The notes under the pieces were generated by a model, which worked only from the letters and a program-made list of their open reading frames with translations, had not been told where the DNA came from and ran no database searches. From assembly GCF_020217425.1 (NCBI RefSeq), contig NZ_CP084090.1:1054001-1118000 (forward strand): DNA of 64,000 bases, written 5' to 3'. Below are positions 1 through 9,691 of the stretch, one piece after another (position 1 is the stretch's first letter; every line of letters begins with the position of its first letter). This stretch comes from Halomicrobium urmianum (GTDB taxonomy: Archaea; Halobacteriota; Halobacteria; Halobacteriales; Haloarculaceae). The position numbers and the translations under genes are program-made.

Positions 1-1
1 C

Positions 2-679
2 GCGTTCGCCGAGTACGTGCGCGTCCCCGAGACCAACGTCGAGGACATCGGCGAGCTGTCCTTCGAGCAGGCCGCGCTCGCCGAGCCGCTGGCCTGCTGC
101 GTCCACGGCGTCGACCAGGTCGACCTCCGGCAGGGCGACAGCGTCGCCATCGTCGGTGCCGGACCGATCGGTCTGCTGCTGCTGCAGGCGTTCCGCAGCG
201 CCGGCGCGGCCCCCATCGTCGTCTCCGAGCCAGACGACGAGCGCCGCGAACTCGCCGCCGAGCTGGGCGCGGACGCCGTCGTCGACCCGGACGAGACCGA
301 CCCCGTCGAGGCCGTCCCCGCGGCCGCGGGCGGGCCGGTCGACGTCGGCGTTGAGGCCATCGGCCTCGTGCCCACCGTCGAGCAGGCCAACGCGGTGACC
401 GCGAAGGGCGGCGCGACGCTCGTCTTCGGCGTCCCGGCGGAGGACGCGACGATGGAGATCAGCCCCTTCGACGTCTTCTTCGACGAGGTGGGGTACCGCG
501 GCTCGTACTCGCTGACCACCGAGGACTTCGAGCGGGCGGTGACGCTGCTGCAGCACGGACGCATCGACGCCGATCGCCTGATCTCCCACCGCATCGGCCT
601 CGACGACCTGCCGTCCGCGTTCGACCGGATGGAGCGGACCGACGGCCTGAAGAACGTCGTCGTCCCCGACTCGGAGTAG
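2..679 (+). CDS. Zinc-dependent alcohol/polyol dehydrogenase, C-terminal part
   Basis: The reading frame is already open at the left edge, so the N-terminal catalytic zinc half is missing from the window. The visible 225 residues contain the end of the GroES-like domain (EPLACCVHGVD, typical of sorbitol/threonine dehydrogenase-like MDR enzymes) and a Rossmann fold with the NAD(P)-binding motif GAGPIG. The sequence ends with the usual family C-terminus. The family oxidises secondary alcohols or polyols to ketones with NAD(P)+. The substrate cannot be told from this half. An IclR regulator and an MFS transporter follow on the same strand, which fits a small catabolic locus, but the gaps are large and no operon is shown. 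Confidence 0.88.
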   Translation, partial: AFAEYVRVPETNVEDIGELSFEQAALAEPLACCVHGVDQVDLRQGDSVAIVGAGPIGLLLLQAFRSAGAAPIVVSEPDDERRELAAELGADAVVDPDETDPVEAVPAAAGGPVDVGVEAIGLVPTVEQANAVTAKGGATLVFGVPAEDATMEISPFDVFFDEVGYRGSYSLTTEDFERAVTLLQHGRIDADRLISHRIGLDDLPSAFDRMERTDGLKNVVVPDSE

Positions 680-948
680 CCCTTCTCTCCGGAACCCCTC
701 TCGGCGCCCCCAGTCTGCGTCTGGGGCCGCTTGCTCTACGCGGCCCGTCGACAGCCGCCGGTAGCGGATCCCGCCGCCCCGTTCACCTCTGCAGAACGAG
801 ATGATTGCCGAAACGGGAGCCGGAAATGATCCGGCTCGATCAAAGACCGTGACGTATGCGGTCCGGCCGCGACGCCGCCATACGCCCCCGGTCCGTTCTG
901 CTGTAGAGAACAGCGTTTTACCGGCCGCCCCCGTAGCCGCTGGTACGA

Positions 949-1710
949 ATGACCGAAAGCGGCCGATACGAGGTCGAGGCGACCGGGACGTCCATCGCGA
1001 TATTCGAGGCGCTGGTGGCCGCGGAGGACGGGCTCGGCGTGACGGCCCTCGCGCGGGAGACCGACCTCTCGAAGAGCGTCGTCCACAACCACCTGTCGAC
1101 GCTCCAGGCGCACGGCTACGTGGTCAAGCGAGACGGGACGTACGAACCGTCGCTTCGGCCGCTCGCACAGGGAGATCAGACTCGGGAGAACCTGGCCGTC
1201 TACGGCGCCGCCAGGGGCGAAATCGACAACCTCGCGTCGGCGACCGGAGAGACGACGGCCCTGTTCGTCAGGGAGGCGGACAGCGCCGTCCCGGTCTACG
1301 TCGCCCGGGGGGGCGAGAACTGGTCCCCGCCGTTCCGGGAGGGCGAGCGGTTCCCCCTCCACGCGACAGCGCCCGGCAAGTCGCTCATGACGTCAGTCCC
1401 GGCGGAGCGGCTCACCGAACTGATCGACGGGATGGATCTGTCGGCGGCCGACGACGCCTCCGACCCGGAGGAGTTCCGGGAGCAACTCCGGCAGGTCCGC
1501 GACGACGGCATCGCGTTCAGCAGAGCAGAACACCTCGACGGGGTCGTCGGCGTCGCGGCGCCGATCCCGTCGACGAACGGCAGCCGGCCCGCCGCCCTCG
1601 CCGTCTGCGGCCCGATCGAGCGCCTGAACGGCCGCTACCTGGAGGAGGACATCGCGGGCCAGGTCCTGAGCACGTCGACGTCGATCCAGGTCGCGCTGAC
1701 CAGCGAGTGA
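949..1710 (+). CDS. IclR-family transcriptional regulator
   Basis: This 253-residue protein has an N-terminal winged helix (about residues 12-75; LARETDLSKSVVHNHLSTL is the recognition region) and a C-terminal IclR effector domain (FPLHATAPGKSLM near residues 135-150, then GIAFSRAEHLDGVVGVAAPI). The length is normal for the family. IclR proteins bind small carbon metabolites and repress or activate nearby catabolic genes. A TTTTAC box about 32 bases before the ATG fits a leaderless archaeal promoter. The dehydrogenase gene upstream and the MFS gene downstream, both on the same strand, are the obvious candidate targets. The ligand is not predictable. Confidence 0.92.
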   Translation: MTESGRYEVEATGTSIAIFEALVAAEDGLGVTALARETDLSKSVVHNHLSTLQAHGYVVKRDGTYEPSLRPLAQGDQTRENLAVYGAARGEIDNLASATGETTALFVREADSAVPVYVARGGENWSPPFREGERFPLHATAPGKSLMTSVPAERLTELIDGMDLSAADDASDPEEFREQLRQVRDDGIAFSRAEHLDGVVGVAAPIPSTNGSRPAALAVCGPIERLNGRYLEEDIAGQVLSTSTSIQVALTSE

Positions 1711-2550
1711 ACCGGATCGGTTCCGGATAACGCCTGTACTCACGTTACGTGGAGACGGACCCGCTGACCAGTCGACGGTTTTAGTATAACAGAGGTACTG
1801 TCGTTACAATACAACCTATTTCGGTGACCGACGTCGGAGCGACCGTCGGTCGAGTTCTGGTCCGAAGGAACACCGGCACTGTACGTTCCCGGGAAGCACG
1901 TCCGTCGATATCCCCTTCGTCAGCAGATCGAGTCCGCATCGCCGCATCGGAACCGCCGCGGATACTGCGGCCGATCCTCCTCCCGAAAGCCGGGAAAGAA
2001 CAGATCGCGTATGTGAATAACGTTCTGATATTTGCTCGTCTCTTTCTCTGGATCACCAGTCCAGCGGGAGGTCGACGCTACGGTCGGGCACTGGAACCTG
2101 AACACGGCGTAGAGACGGTGATAGCCGTCAGTATAGCCGTGCGTGATGATGGAGACGAGTCGAAATCGTCCTCCCACGACGATCTGTGTCATCCGTCGCA
2201 CGATGAAGTTGCAAGCCCTGACGAACGTACGTCGTGCCGACTCCGGTCTGGATCGGTCTGCGCGCTGTGATCGGCTATCGCCGCGTGGTCGTGAGGAGTT
2301 CTGTATGACAATATTCATATACTATGCCAGAAGCATAAATATTATTATATACGAGTTAGCCGACCGTGCCGACGAGACAGACCGCCGAGGCCGCAGGCAC
2401 GTCGAGACGCACGCCGTCGGGGGCGGTCCCGCCACTGCCGACGTAGCGACGAGGCGTGAGTGAGGAACCGACAGCGGCGGACCCGGTTTGACCTATTCGA
2501 ACGTTACTCATCGACTCCTTTTCCCGTACGTGGAAATTGGGTCCGGGCAC
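1711..2550. other. Gene-free stretch between iclR-type and MFS genes
   Basis: No ORF here has convincing composition or family resemblance. The part around 2330-2360 is unusually AT-rich (AAATATTATTATATAC) and holds several TATA-like boxes, so a promoter in that area is possible, but it lies about 190 bases before the chosen MFS start. I see no repeat or IS end. Confidence 0.5.
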
Positions 2551-3723
2551 ATGCGCTGGCGCTACCAGGAGACTGTCTTGACGCTGTCCTCTCTCGCCTT
2601 TTTCGTGACGATGGTCGGGCGACTGGCGATCAGCCCGGTGATCCCGGACATCGCCGCCGACCTCGATATTTCCACCACTGCGATCGGCGCCGCGCTGACC
2701 GGCATGTGGATCACGTACGCGCTCGTCCAGTTTCCGAGCGGTGTGCTCGCCGATCGGTACGGGGAGCGGATCGTCATCCTGGTCGCGGTCGCCGGGACCG
2801 GCCTCACGGCGGTCGTCATCGCCGCGGCCCCGGCCTTCGGGCTCTTCGTCGTCGGGACGCTCCTGCTCGGCGCCGCCGCCGGCCTCCACTACAGCGTCGC
2901 GACGGCGCTGATCACGCGCACCTACGACGACATCGGGACGGCGATCGGCCTCCTCAACGCGGGCGGGCCGATGGCCGGCCTGATCACGCCCGTCGTCGTC
3001 GCCTGGGTCGCCGTCACTTACGACTGGCGACTGGCGATCGGACTCACCGCGGTCATCGCCGTCCCGGTCGCCGCCCTCTTCTGGTACGGCGTCCGCCCGA
3101 CGGAGCCACAGCGGCCCAATCAGTCGCTTCGAGACAGGCTGGACCCGGACGAGATCGGGGCGCTGCTGTCCCGTCGGACGATCGTCTTCACCGGCGTCGT
3201 CGCGGTCCTCTTCGACTTCACGTGGCAGGCGCTGTCCTCGTTCCTGCCGACGTTTTTCGTCCAGCACCACGGGTACTCCCAGACGCTCGCAGGGACGCTG
3301 TTCGCGGTATACTTCGCCGGCCACGGGGTGCTGCAGATCGGCGTCGGCGCGCTCGCCGATCGATACGGCCGCGACGCCGCCGCGGTGGCCTGCGCCGTGA
3401 CCGGCATCGCTGGCCTCGCGGTTCTCGTCGTCGGGTCTCGGCTGTGGGTGCTGGTCGGCGCGCTCCTGCTCCTCGGGTTCGGCATGGGATGGGCGGCCGC
3501 GGTGTTCCCCCGGTTCATGGACAACCTCGCGGCGAGCGAGCAGAACTTCGGGTTCGGCCTGATCCGGACGAGTTACATGGTGGTCGCCGCGACCGGGTCC
3601 GTCGTCGTCGGCGCGCTCGCCGACCGCCTCGACTGGACTGCCGCCTTCGGCGCACTGATCGCCCTGCTCGCAGTCGCCGGCGGGATGCTCGTCGTCAACC
3701 GCTCCCTCGATCTGGGATACTGA
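2551..3723 (+). CDS. MFS transporter
   Basis: This 390-residue protein has about 12 predicted membrane segments. The MFS signature GVLADRYGER sits in the loop after the second helix and is repeated as GALADRYGRD at the start of the second half, as expected from the internal duplication. Major facilitator proteins move small solutes using an ion gradient. The ATG at 2551 was chosen because the only longer option is a TTG that adds 21 residues with no hydrophobic character. The substrate is unknown. Its position after an IclR regulator suggests a sugar acid, aromatic or organic acid, but that is only context. Confidence 0.9.
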   Translation: MRWRYQETVLTLSSLAFFVTMVGRLAISPVIPDIAADLDISTTAIGAALTGMWITYALVQFPSGVLADRYGERIVILVAVAGTGLTAVVIAAAPAFGLFVVGTLLLGAAAGLHYSVATALITRTYDDIGTAIGLLNAGGPMAGLITPVVVAWVAVTYDWRLAIGLTAVIAVPVAALFWYGVRPTEPQRPNQSLRDRLDPDEIGALLSRRTIVFTGVVAVLFDFTWQALSSFLPTFFVQHHGYSQTLAGTLFAVYFAGHGVLQIGVGALADRYGRDAAAVACAVTGIAGLAVLVVGSRLWVLVGALLLLGFGMGWAAAVFPRFMDNLAASEQNFGFGLIRTSYMVVAATGSVVVGALADRLDWTAAFGALIALLAVAGGMLVVNRSLDLGY

Positions 3724-3838
3724 CGCCGTCGGTCCGCGTTCGGCGTCGGTACGGCCGCTATCGAAGCGACTGGGAGAAAGCGAGGTCAGTCCCGTCCGAC
3801 CGATCGGCGGTCAACCGGCGAGGCGTCTCGCCACTCGC

Positions 3839-4339
3839 TCAGAGCACGCGACGGCGAGTGGTCTGGGTCTCCACGCCGTCGTCCCACTCGATCGTGGCGT
3901 TGATGGCGATGCGTCCGTCGTTGCGCTGGATCCGATAGAGTCCGCGGGGACCGACGTCGATCGTCGAAGTCCGCCCGACCGTCTCGTTCGGGCGGAGGTC
4001 GCCGAGTTTGCCCGACTGGCGCCAGAGTGTCCGGCCGCTCGTCTTGACGCGCACAGTCATCGTGACGTTCTCTGCCGTCTCGTTACCGACGTTGGTCACG
4101 TTCGCCGCGACCAGGCGACAGTCCAGTCCGCACCGGCCAAGCACCTCGGCGTCGACGTCGAAGCGGTCGGTCTCGTCCGAGACCTGGGCGGCGCTACCGG
4201 CGTCGCCGGTCTGCAGGCCGGCGACTGGCGCGACGGCCGCGACCGGCGAGACGACGAGGGACAGTACCGCGAGGCCGACGAGCGCGCCCCGGGCGATTCG
4301 CTCTGCGGTCCGCGATCGTGTCTGATCGGATCGGCTCAC
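3839..4339 (-). CDS. Small exported protein with conserved Cys pair, hypothetical
   Basis: This 166-residue protein starts at a GTG (4339). It has a basic N-terminus, a hydrophobic segment at about residues 17-35 ending in Ala residues (signal peptide or anchor), and a beta-rich domain with several NxT/NxS sequons (NVTNVGNETAENVTM), typical of haloarchaeal cell-surface proteins. A CGLDC motif could form a disulfide. The middle part resembles a CARDB/Ig-like adhesion fold, but I do not recognise the family. A longer ORF reading to 4564 was rejected because its extra N-terminus is Arg/Pro-rich shadow sequence. It is divergent from the large surface-protein gene at 4592. Confidence 0.7.
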   Translation of the reverse strand: MSRSDQTRSRTAERIARGALVGLAVLSLVVSPVAAVAPVAGLQTGDAGSAAQVSDETDRFDVDAEVLGRCGLDCRLVAANVTNVGNETAENVTMTVRVKTSGRTLWRQSGKLGDLRPNETVGRTSTIDVGPRGLYRIQRNDGRIAINATIEWDDGVETQTTRRRVL

Positions 4340-4373
4340 CTCTGAAGTTACGTCCCGCCGGCCACGTCGCTTC

Positions 4374-4391
4374 TGCCGGCATTTGCCGGCA
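4374..4391. promoter_or_regulatory. Inverted repeat in divergent promoter region
   Basis: A perfect 7-base inverted repeat (TGCCGGC / GCCGGCA) with a 4-base AT spacer lies between two divergent genes, 34 bases upstream of the GTG at 4339. It could be an operator. No binding protein is suggested by the sequence. Confidence 0.35.
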
Positions 4392-4591
4392 CAACTTAGG
4401 GGCCGACGCTCCGTGAGCAACGCGCAAGAACCGACGGAACGAGAAGCGGGAACCGAGTCCGCTCGCTCGGCCCCTCGACGTCGGAAGTGCCGGTCTCGAC
4501 AGCGGGGTCGCGCTGGGCGGGGGTTCGGAGCCCCGAGCGAGCCGTCGAGAGCCGGAACGTTCATTTACTCGCTCGCCGACAGGAATCAACA

Positions 4592-6979
4592 GTGCAACCG
4601 ACACGCGCCGGATGCAGGACGTTCGTGGTCGCGCTCATGGTCGGCCTCGTCGCCGGCCCGGGAGCGGCCGCTGCGGGTGCGGTCGGGGCCAGCGACGTCG
4701 CCGCCCAGCAGGCGACGCCGACGACCAACGGGACGGACGTCGACGTCCAGCACGAGCGCCCGGAGAACGTGAGCCGGGAGGGCGACACGGAGGAACTGGC
4801 CCGGTGGCTCGAGGGACGCCTCGCCGGTCGGCTCGGAGAGAGCGCGATCAACGTCTCGGAGGGGCAGTACGAGCGCGCGGACGACATTCTGGGCGAGGAG
4901 TACCAGGCCCAGCTCGATCAGTACGTCGAGGTCGCCGGCGAGACGGACGGCGAAGGCGACGACCAGACGGCCGAGCAGCTGTCGGAGACCCGCGAGACCC
5001 AGCGGGCGTACGTCGACGCGGTGCAGACCTCGCAGTCGGAGTACGCGGCGTACGAGGAGGCGCGGGCGGCCGGGAACACGACCGCGGCGCGGCGCCACGC
5101 GCGGGAAGTGCTGCGGCAGAGCGAGCGCGCGGACCGGCTCGGCGAGTCGCTCCGGACGGACTTCGAGCAAATCGAGGACCGGACGGGGCGCTCGCTCGAC
5201 GAGAGCCAGGCGGCCATCGGGAACACGACCGAGGACGTCACGGAGCTGCGCAGCGAGGTCGCCGCCACGTTCCGCGAGACCGACCTGACGGTCGCCACCA
5301 ACGGCACGACCGTCGCGTTCGACGACCCGCTCCTCGTCGAGGGACGGGTCACCGACGAGAACGGCAGCGCCGTGGCGAACCAGCGCGGGCGCGTGCGGGT
5401 CCACGACCGGACCTACGCGGTCGAGACCGACGACGACGGGCGGTTCGCGGTGACCTACAGGCCCGTGACGCTGCCCGCGAACGCCAGCGCCGCCGCCGTC
5501 GAGTTCACCCCGCCGAACGCCTCGGCGTACCTCGCGGCGACGGCCAACGCCAGCGTCGCCGTCGAACCGGCCACGCCGACCCTGGACCTGCGGGTCTCGC
5601 CCGGGGAGGTCGAGTACGGCCAGCGGTTCGACGCGACGGTCCGGGCGACGGTCGACGGCCGGCCGGTCCCGGGCCTGGTCGTGGGGACCACCGTCGCCGG
5701 CGCGCTCCCAGACGACGCCCGCACCGGCGACGGCGGGTACGCCCGCATCCAGCGCGAGTTACCGGCGTCGGTCCGGCCGGGCGACGCCACCGTCCGCGCC
5801 GCCGCGGGCGATGCGGACCGCGCGCTCCAGCCAGCGAACGCCTCGTCGTCGGTGACCGTCCTCGAGACGGCGACGACCCTCACGGTCGAGGCCGACCGGA
5901 GCGGATCGACCGTGGTCGTCGCAGGTCGCCTGGTGACCGGTGAGTCCGGGCCGGCCGACGACGCGGAGGGGAGCGACACAGCAACGGAAGGCGACGCGGC
6001 GCCGGACGCGGGCGGCGGGGCCGCACCGGGGCCGAGCGGCGGACCCGCACCCGGACCGCGATCGAACGCCGCTCTCGGGGCCGGTCTCGCCGCCGTTCCG
6101 GGTGCAGATGCCGAACGGTCACCGGGGCTGGCGAGCGGCGCGGACTCCGGGTCCGGGGACGGCGTCGCCCTGCAGGCCGGGAGCGGCGACCAGTCCCAGG
6201 CGGCGGACGGCGACCCCGTGGACGGGCAGACGGTGACCGTCGTGGTCGGCGGCGAGCAGGTCGGGACGGCGGAGACCAACGGGTCCGGCGCGTACCGTCT
6301 GGCAGTCGACCGGGAGGACCTGCCGGACAACGCGTCGGGCCAGGTCGCCGTCGTCGCCCGCTTCGACGGGGGCGGGACGAACCTCGGCTCCGCGCGGGCT
6401 CGGACGACGCTGGCCGCCGGCGATGCTGACCTCGATACGGGTGCGTCGTCCCTGCTCGCCGACTTGATCGGCGTGGCCGTCTCAGACCGCTTCCTGGCGC
6501 TGGGCGGCGGCGCCGTCGCCGTCGCGCTCGTGGCGCTGGCCGCCGCGCTCCGCTGGCGCCGGTCGTCGCGGTCGAGCGACGCGGAGAGCACGTCCGTCGC
6601 CGAGGGCGGCGACGCGGTGCCGGCGGTAGCAGCAGAATCGACCGATCCGGTGGATCCCGAGCGGCCGCTCGGCCGGGCGCGGGAGGCGCTGTCCGGCGGC
6701 GACGGCGAGACGGCCGTGGTCTCGGCCTACGCGGCGAGCCGGCGGCACCTGGAGGGGCACGCGGGCCTGCCGGAGCACCTCACGCACCGGGAGTTCATGG
6801 CGGCCTGCGGCTCGCGCCTCGATTCGACGGAACGGGCCGCGCTCGCCACCGTCACGGACGCCTACGAGCTCGTTACCTTCGCGGGGGAAGGAGCGGTCGA
6901 CGCCGAGGACGCCGTCGACGCCGCGGCCGTGCTCCTCGCCGTGGAGTCGGACGCGTCCGGGGACGACAGTGGAAATTGA
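4592..6979 (+). CDS. Large membrane-anchored surface protein with DUF4129-like C-terminal domain
   Basis: This 795-residue protein starts at GTG 4592, with a TATA-like TTTACT about 25 bases before it. A signal peptide covers about residues 8-35. Then comes a helical, Glu/Gln-rich region (about 50-210), two or more Ig-like or carboxypeptidase-regulatory-like beta domains (about 240-450), a Gly/Pro/Ala-rich linker (about 455-540), another beta domain, and a membrane helix near residues 632-652. The cytoplasmic tail (about 690-790; SAYAASRRHLEGHAGLPEHLTHREF) matches the DUF4129 pattern. In other haloarchaea DUF4129 proteins occur near DUF1616 and transglutaminase-like genes. A DUF1616 gene lies downstream here, so a shared envelope role is plausible. 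Function is unknown. Confidence 0.8.
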   Translation: MQPTRAGCRTFVVALMVGLVAGPGAAAAGAVGASDVAAQQATPTTNGTDVDVQHERPENVSREGDTEELARWLEGRLAGRLGESAINVSEGQYERADDILGEEYQAQLDQYVEVAGETDGEGDDQTAEQLSETRETQRAYVDAVQTSQSEYAAYEEARAAGNTTAARRHAREVLRQSERADRLGESLRTDFEQIEDRTGRSLDESQAAIGNTTEDVTELRSEVAATFRETDLTVATNGTTVAFDDPLLVEGRVTDENGSAVANQRGRVRVHDRTYAVETDDDGRFAVTYRPVTLPANASAAAVEFTPPNASAYLAATANASVAVEPATPTLDLRVSPGEVEYGQRFDATVRATVDGRPVPGLVVGTTVAGALPDDARTGDGGYARIQRELPASVRPGDATVRAAAGDADRALQPANASSSVTVLETATTLTVEADRSGSTVVVAGRLVTGESGPADDAEGSDTATEGDAAPDAGGGAAPGPSGGPAPGPRSNAALGAGLAAVPGADAERSPGLASGADSGSGDGVALQAGSGDQSQAADGDPVDGQTVTVVVGGEQVGTAETNGSGAYRLAVDREDLPDNASGQVAVVARFDGGGTNLGSARARTTLAAGDADLDTGASSLLADLIGVAVSDRFLALGGGAVAVALVALAAALRWRRSSRSSDAESTSVAEGGDAVPAVAAESTDPVDPERPLGRAREALSGGDGETAVVSAYAASRRHLEGHAGLPEHLTHREFMAACGSRLDSTERAALATVTDAYELVTFAGEGAVDAEDAVDAAAVLLAVESDASGDDSGN

Positions 6980-7113
6980 AACTATCGCAGTTCGTTTCAG
7001 GACCTGATATCGGAGCGATAGCCGTCCGACGACGGAGCGACGCGAGAACGGATCGTCGGTCGGCGTGGTGCCGTCGCCAGTCGCTACCTGTCCTCGATGG
7101 TCCCGAACCCTCG

Positions 7114-7341
7114 TCACCGCGCGGGCGGGTCGCCGGCGCCGCGCGGGGCTTCCGTCGCCGGTTCGGACGGGCCGGCAACACGGCGCCTGATCCGACCGGG
7201 GACCGCGACGATCGGGCGGAGTCGGCGATAGACGGCCCGCCCGATCGTCCCGACCGTCAGCAGGACGACGTACGCCAGCCCCATCGCGAGCAGTACCCCC
7301 ACGTCCCACGCGTGGCGAACGACCGCAGAGCCCTTCGTCAT
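7114..7341 (-). CDS. Small single-span membrane protein, hypothetical
   Basis: This 75-residue protein starts at ATG 7341. A hydrophobic helix at about residues 12-34 (WDVGVLLAMGLAYVVLL) is followed by a strongly basic stretch (RRLRPIVAVPGRIRRR), so the C-terminus should face the cytoplasm. No family is recognised. It lies antisense between two larger plus-strand genes. It is short and could be spurious, but the helix plus basic tail is a sensible protein. Confidence 0.45.
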   Translation of the reverse strand: MTKGSAVVRHAWDVGVLLAMGLAYVVLLTVGTIGRAVYRRLRPIVAVPGRIRRRVAGPSEPATEAPRGAGDPPAR

Positions 7342-7520
7342 GCGACCCACTTGGCGCTCCGGACAGTAAAGCTACCCCCCGCAATTATCGATAGTGATAT
7401 CTGAGGAGGAGGTCGGCCGCTACTATCAGCTCCCAGTCACTATCTGCGCCACGGCGGGGTCGGCGAGTCGGCGGACGCGACCACGCCTTTTTTGACGGGG
7501 TGTCGCGTTCCTTCGACTCG

Positions 7521-8564
7521 ATGTCACGACGACGGACGTTCTGGCTGCTGGTCCCCCGGCCGGTCCGTCGGCTGCCCGCCGACCTCGCCGCCGCCGTCGC
7601 GGTGACGCTGGTCGTCAACGCGGCCGTGTTTCTGCCCGGGATCGCCGAGACGCCCCTGCGGCTCGTCGTCGGCCTCCCGTTCGTGCTGTTCGTCCCCGGC
7701 TACGTGTTCGTCGCCGCGCTGTTCCCCGAGGACGGCAGCCCCGCGGTGCGGGAGGACGTCGACCTCACCGGGGACGGCGAGGCGGACGCGACCGCGTGGG
7801 AGGACCGCAGCGGCGGCGTCGACGGCATCGAGCGCGTGGCGCTGTCCTTCGGCCTGATCATCGCCGTCGTCCCGCTGATCGGCCTCGCGCTGAACTTCAC
7901 GCCGTGGGGCATCCGCCTGGTCCCGATCATGGCCTCGCTGAGTGCGTTCGCCCTCGCAGGGGCCAGGCTGGCGGCCGCGCGCCGCTGGCAGCTTCCCCCC
8001 GAGGAACGCTTCCGCGTCCCCTACGGCCGGTGGTACGCCGACGCCCGCGCCGAACTGTTCGAGCCCGCCACGCGGACCGACGCCGCCCTGAACGCCCTGC
8101 TCGTGGTCAGCGTGCTGGTCGCGACCGCCAGCGTCGGCTACGCCGTCGCCGTTCCCCAACAGGGCGAGCAGTTCTCCGAGTTCTACCTCCTGACCGAGTC
8201 GGAGAGCGGCGACCTCGTCGCCGACGGCTACCCGACGAACTTCACCGCCGGCGAGCCACGCGAGTTGATCGTCGGCATCGGCAACCACGAGCACGAGCGG
8301 ACCGACTACACCGTCGTGGCCGAGATCCAGCGCGTCGAGGTGGTCGACAACGAGACCCGGGTACGCGAGGCGACCGAGGTGCGGCGCTTCGAGGCGACCG
8401 TCGCCCACAACGAGACCTGGCACCGCAGCCACGAGGTCGCACCGTCGACGACCGGCGAGCGTCTCCGCCTGCAGTACCTGCTGTACCGCGGCGATCCGCC
8501 CTCGCCGCTGAACCGGTCCGCGGCGTATCGGGACCTCCACCTCTGGGTGAACGTGTCGCGATAG
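7521..8564 (+). CDS. DUF1616 membrane protein
   Basis: This 347-residue protein has an N-terminal pair of membrane helices (LPADLAAAVAVTLVVNAAVF, then VVGLPFVLFVPGYVFVAALF), two more helices around residues 110-155 and one near 195-215. A C-terminal extracellular beta domain carries N-glycosylation sequons. The LPFVLFVPGY motif and the layout are those of the DUF1616 family, common in haloarchaea and methanogens and often near glycosylation or surface-layer genes. The ATG at 7521 was preferred over an upstream start that adds seven residues. Its role is unknown. Confidence 0.85.
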   Translation: MSRRRTFWLLVPRPVRRLPADLAAAVAVTLVVNAAVFLPGIAETPLRLVVGLPFVLFVPGYVFVAALFPEDGSPAVREDVDLTGDGEADATAWEDRSGGVDGIERVALSFGLIIAVVPLIGLALNFTPWGIRLVPIMASLSAFALAGARLAAARRWQLPPEERFRVPYGRWYADARAELFEPATRTDAALNALLVVSVLVATASVGYAVAVPQQGEQFSEFYLLTESESGDLVADGYPTNFTAGEPRELIVGIGNHEHERTDYTVVAEIQRVEVVDNETRVREATEVRRFEATVAHNETWHRSHEVAPSTTGERLRLQYLLYRGDPPSPLNRSAAYRDLHLWVNVSR

Positions 8565-9340
8565 GCCGTTTCAGGGTACCTCGTGTTCTCCTCCACGGAC
8601 ACGGTGTCCCAACAGCACGCGGACCGCGCTGTCGTACACGATATAGAATGACATTTCAGTGATTGATATCGCCCCAGCGTACTTTACAACTGGGAGAGTG
8701 GTTTCGCGTGCCGGAATCCCCCCGGATGCCGGCACCCCCATCAACCCCCACCATCGATAGCGATCCCGGTACACGGGGCTCCACCATCCCCGTGTGTCGT
8801 TTTCCTAGCTATTTAGGGGCCAATTTCTCATGGCTGGCTACCAATCGTAGCTATGCCGGGACTACGACGCTGCCCCGGCCCACCCACCCAAAGCAGGTCA
8901 CCGCCGAGAGGGCGTTGCACCCCTTTTGGCCGGTGACCTGACTCTCCCACGTCCCCTGGGGAGATGACAGCTGGCGAAGTCGGTGCGAACCGGGGGGTTC
9001 GTCCTCCCCACTTCGGACAACTGAGCGGTGTGCTTCGCTTTTAGCAGTGGACGTCGGGCAAGTATACCATACAATCGAACCCTCCATTTCGCCCGCCGGA
9101 ATCCCCCGGACGTACTCTCCAGTAATCGTCTATCTCTGGGCCAGGGACGATATGCGCAAGTAGTGGAAAGCCCGATCCGATCCGGTGGAGGTATCGCGTC
9201 TCCGGTCGTGATCGGTGCAGCCTCCTTGCTCAGCGATTGATCGAACGGTTCCCGAGAACATCGTCCCGCTCGTCCACTGATGTCATCGACAGAGGACCGA
9301 CGACAACCGGCTTCAGAGGCGGAGCGACCTTGCCGACGGC
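8565..9340. other. Hairpin-rich gene-free region
   Basis: No believable protein is encoded here. The stretch holds several inverted repeats: GTGCCGG/CCGGCAC at about 8708-8735, CACGGGG/CCCCGTG at about 8773-8795, a 10-base stem CAGGTCACCG/CGGTGACCTG bracketing about 8894-8940, and CGAACC/GGTTCG at about 8986-9001. A near-identical short segment (GCCGGAATCCCCC) occurs at about 8710 and again at about 9096. It may be a structured RNA or the remains of a mobile element. I could not match it to any RNA family I know. Confidence 0.4.
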
Positions 9341-9691
9341 TCACTCCCGTACGTAGACAGAAAGCTTCGTGATCGCTGATTCGTCCGCATTGAATTCGTA
9401 GACGTCACAGAACTGGACGTCGACCGGTTCGCCCTCGACAGTTCCGACCTTGCGTCCCTGGACCACAGACGCCTCCGGAACGTGAATACGGCGGCTCACC
9501 TCGTGTTCGGATTCCTGCGGCGGCTGCTCGTCGACTTTGAACGTCAGGAACTCGTCGATCCCCTCGATATCACGCTCGGGGTGCTCGTGGACGACGTCCG
9601 GTGTGAAAGCGTCGCGTAGCAGGTCTTTGTCTCCCTGGTCTATTCCATCCAGGTAGCGATCGATCAGCCGATCACGCTCGTCTTCGTTCAT
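9341..9691 (-). CDS. NTF2-like (SnoaL-type) small protein
   Basis: This 116-residue protein has the cone-shaped NTF2-like pattern: an N-terminal helix pair (DRLIDRYLDGIDQGDKDLLRD), then FTPDVVHEHP, and a C-terminal sheet ending ITKLSVYVRE. The length is normal for the family. Members range from small isomerases to plain ligand-binding proteins, so no activity can be assigned. It stands alone on the minus strand. Confidence 0.75.
   Translation of the reverse strand: MNEDERDRLIDRYLDGIDQGDKDLLRDAFTPDVVHEHPERDIEGIDEFLTFKVDEQPPQESEHEVSRRIHVPEASVVQGRKVGTVEGEPVDVQFCDVYEFNADESAITKLSVYVRE

Noticed and set aside
1920-2318. 132-codon minus-strand ORF
   Set aside because: Basic, Arg-rich composition and no recognisable domain; it is unlike the acidic proteins around it.
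8980-9005. tRNA T-arm-like segment CGAACC-GGGG-GGTTCG
   Set aside because: There is no acceptor stem, anticodon arm or CCA-proximal pairing at tRNA distances on either strand.
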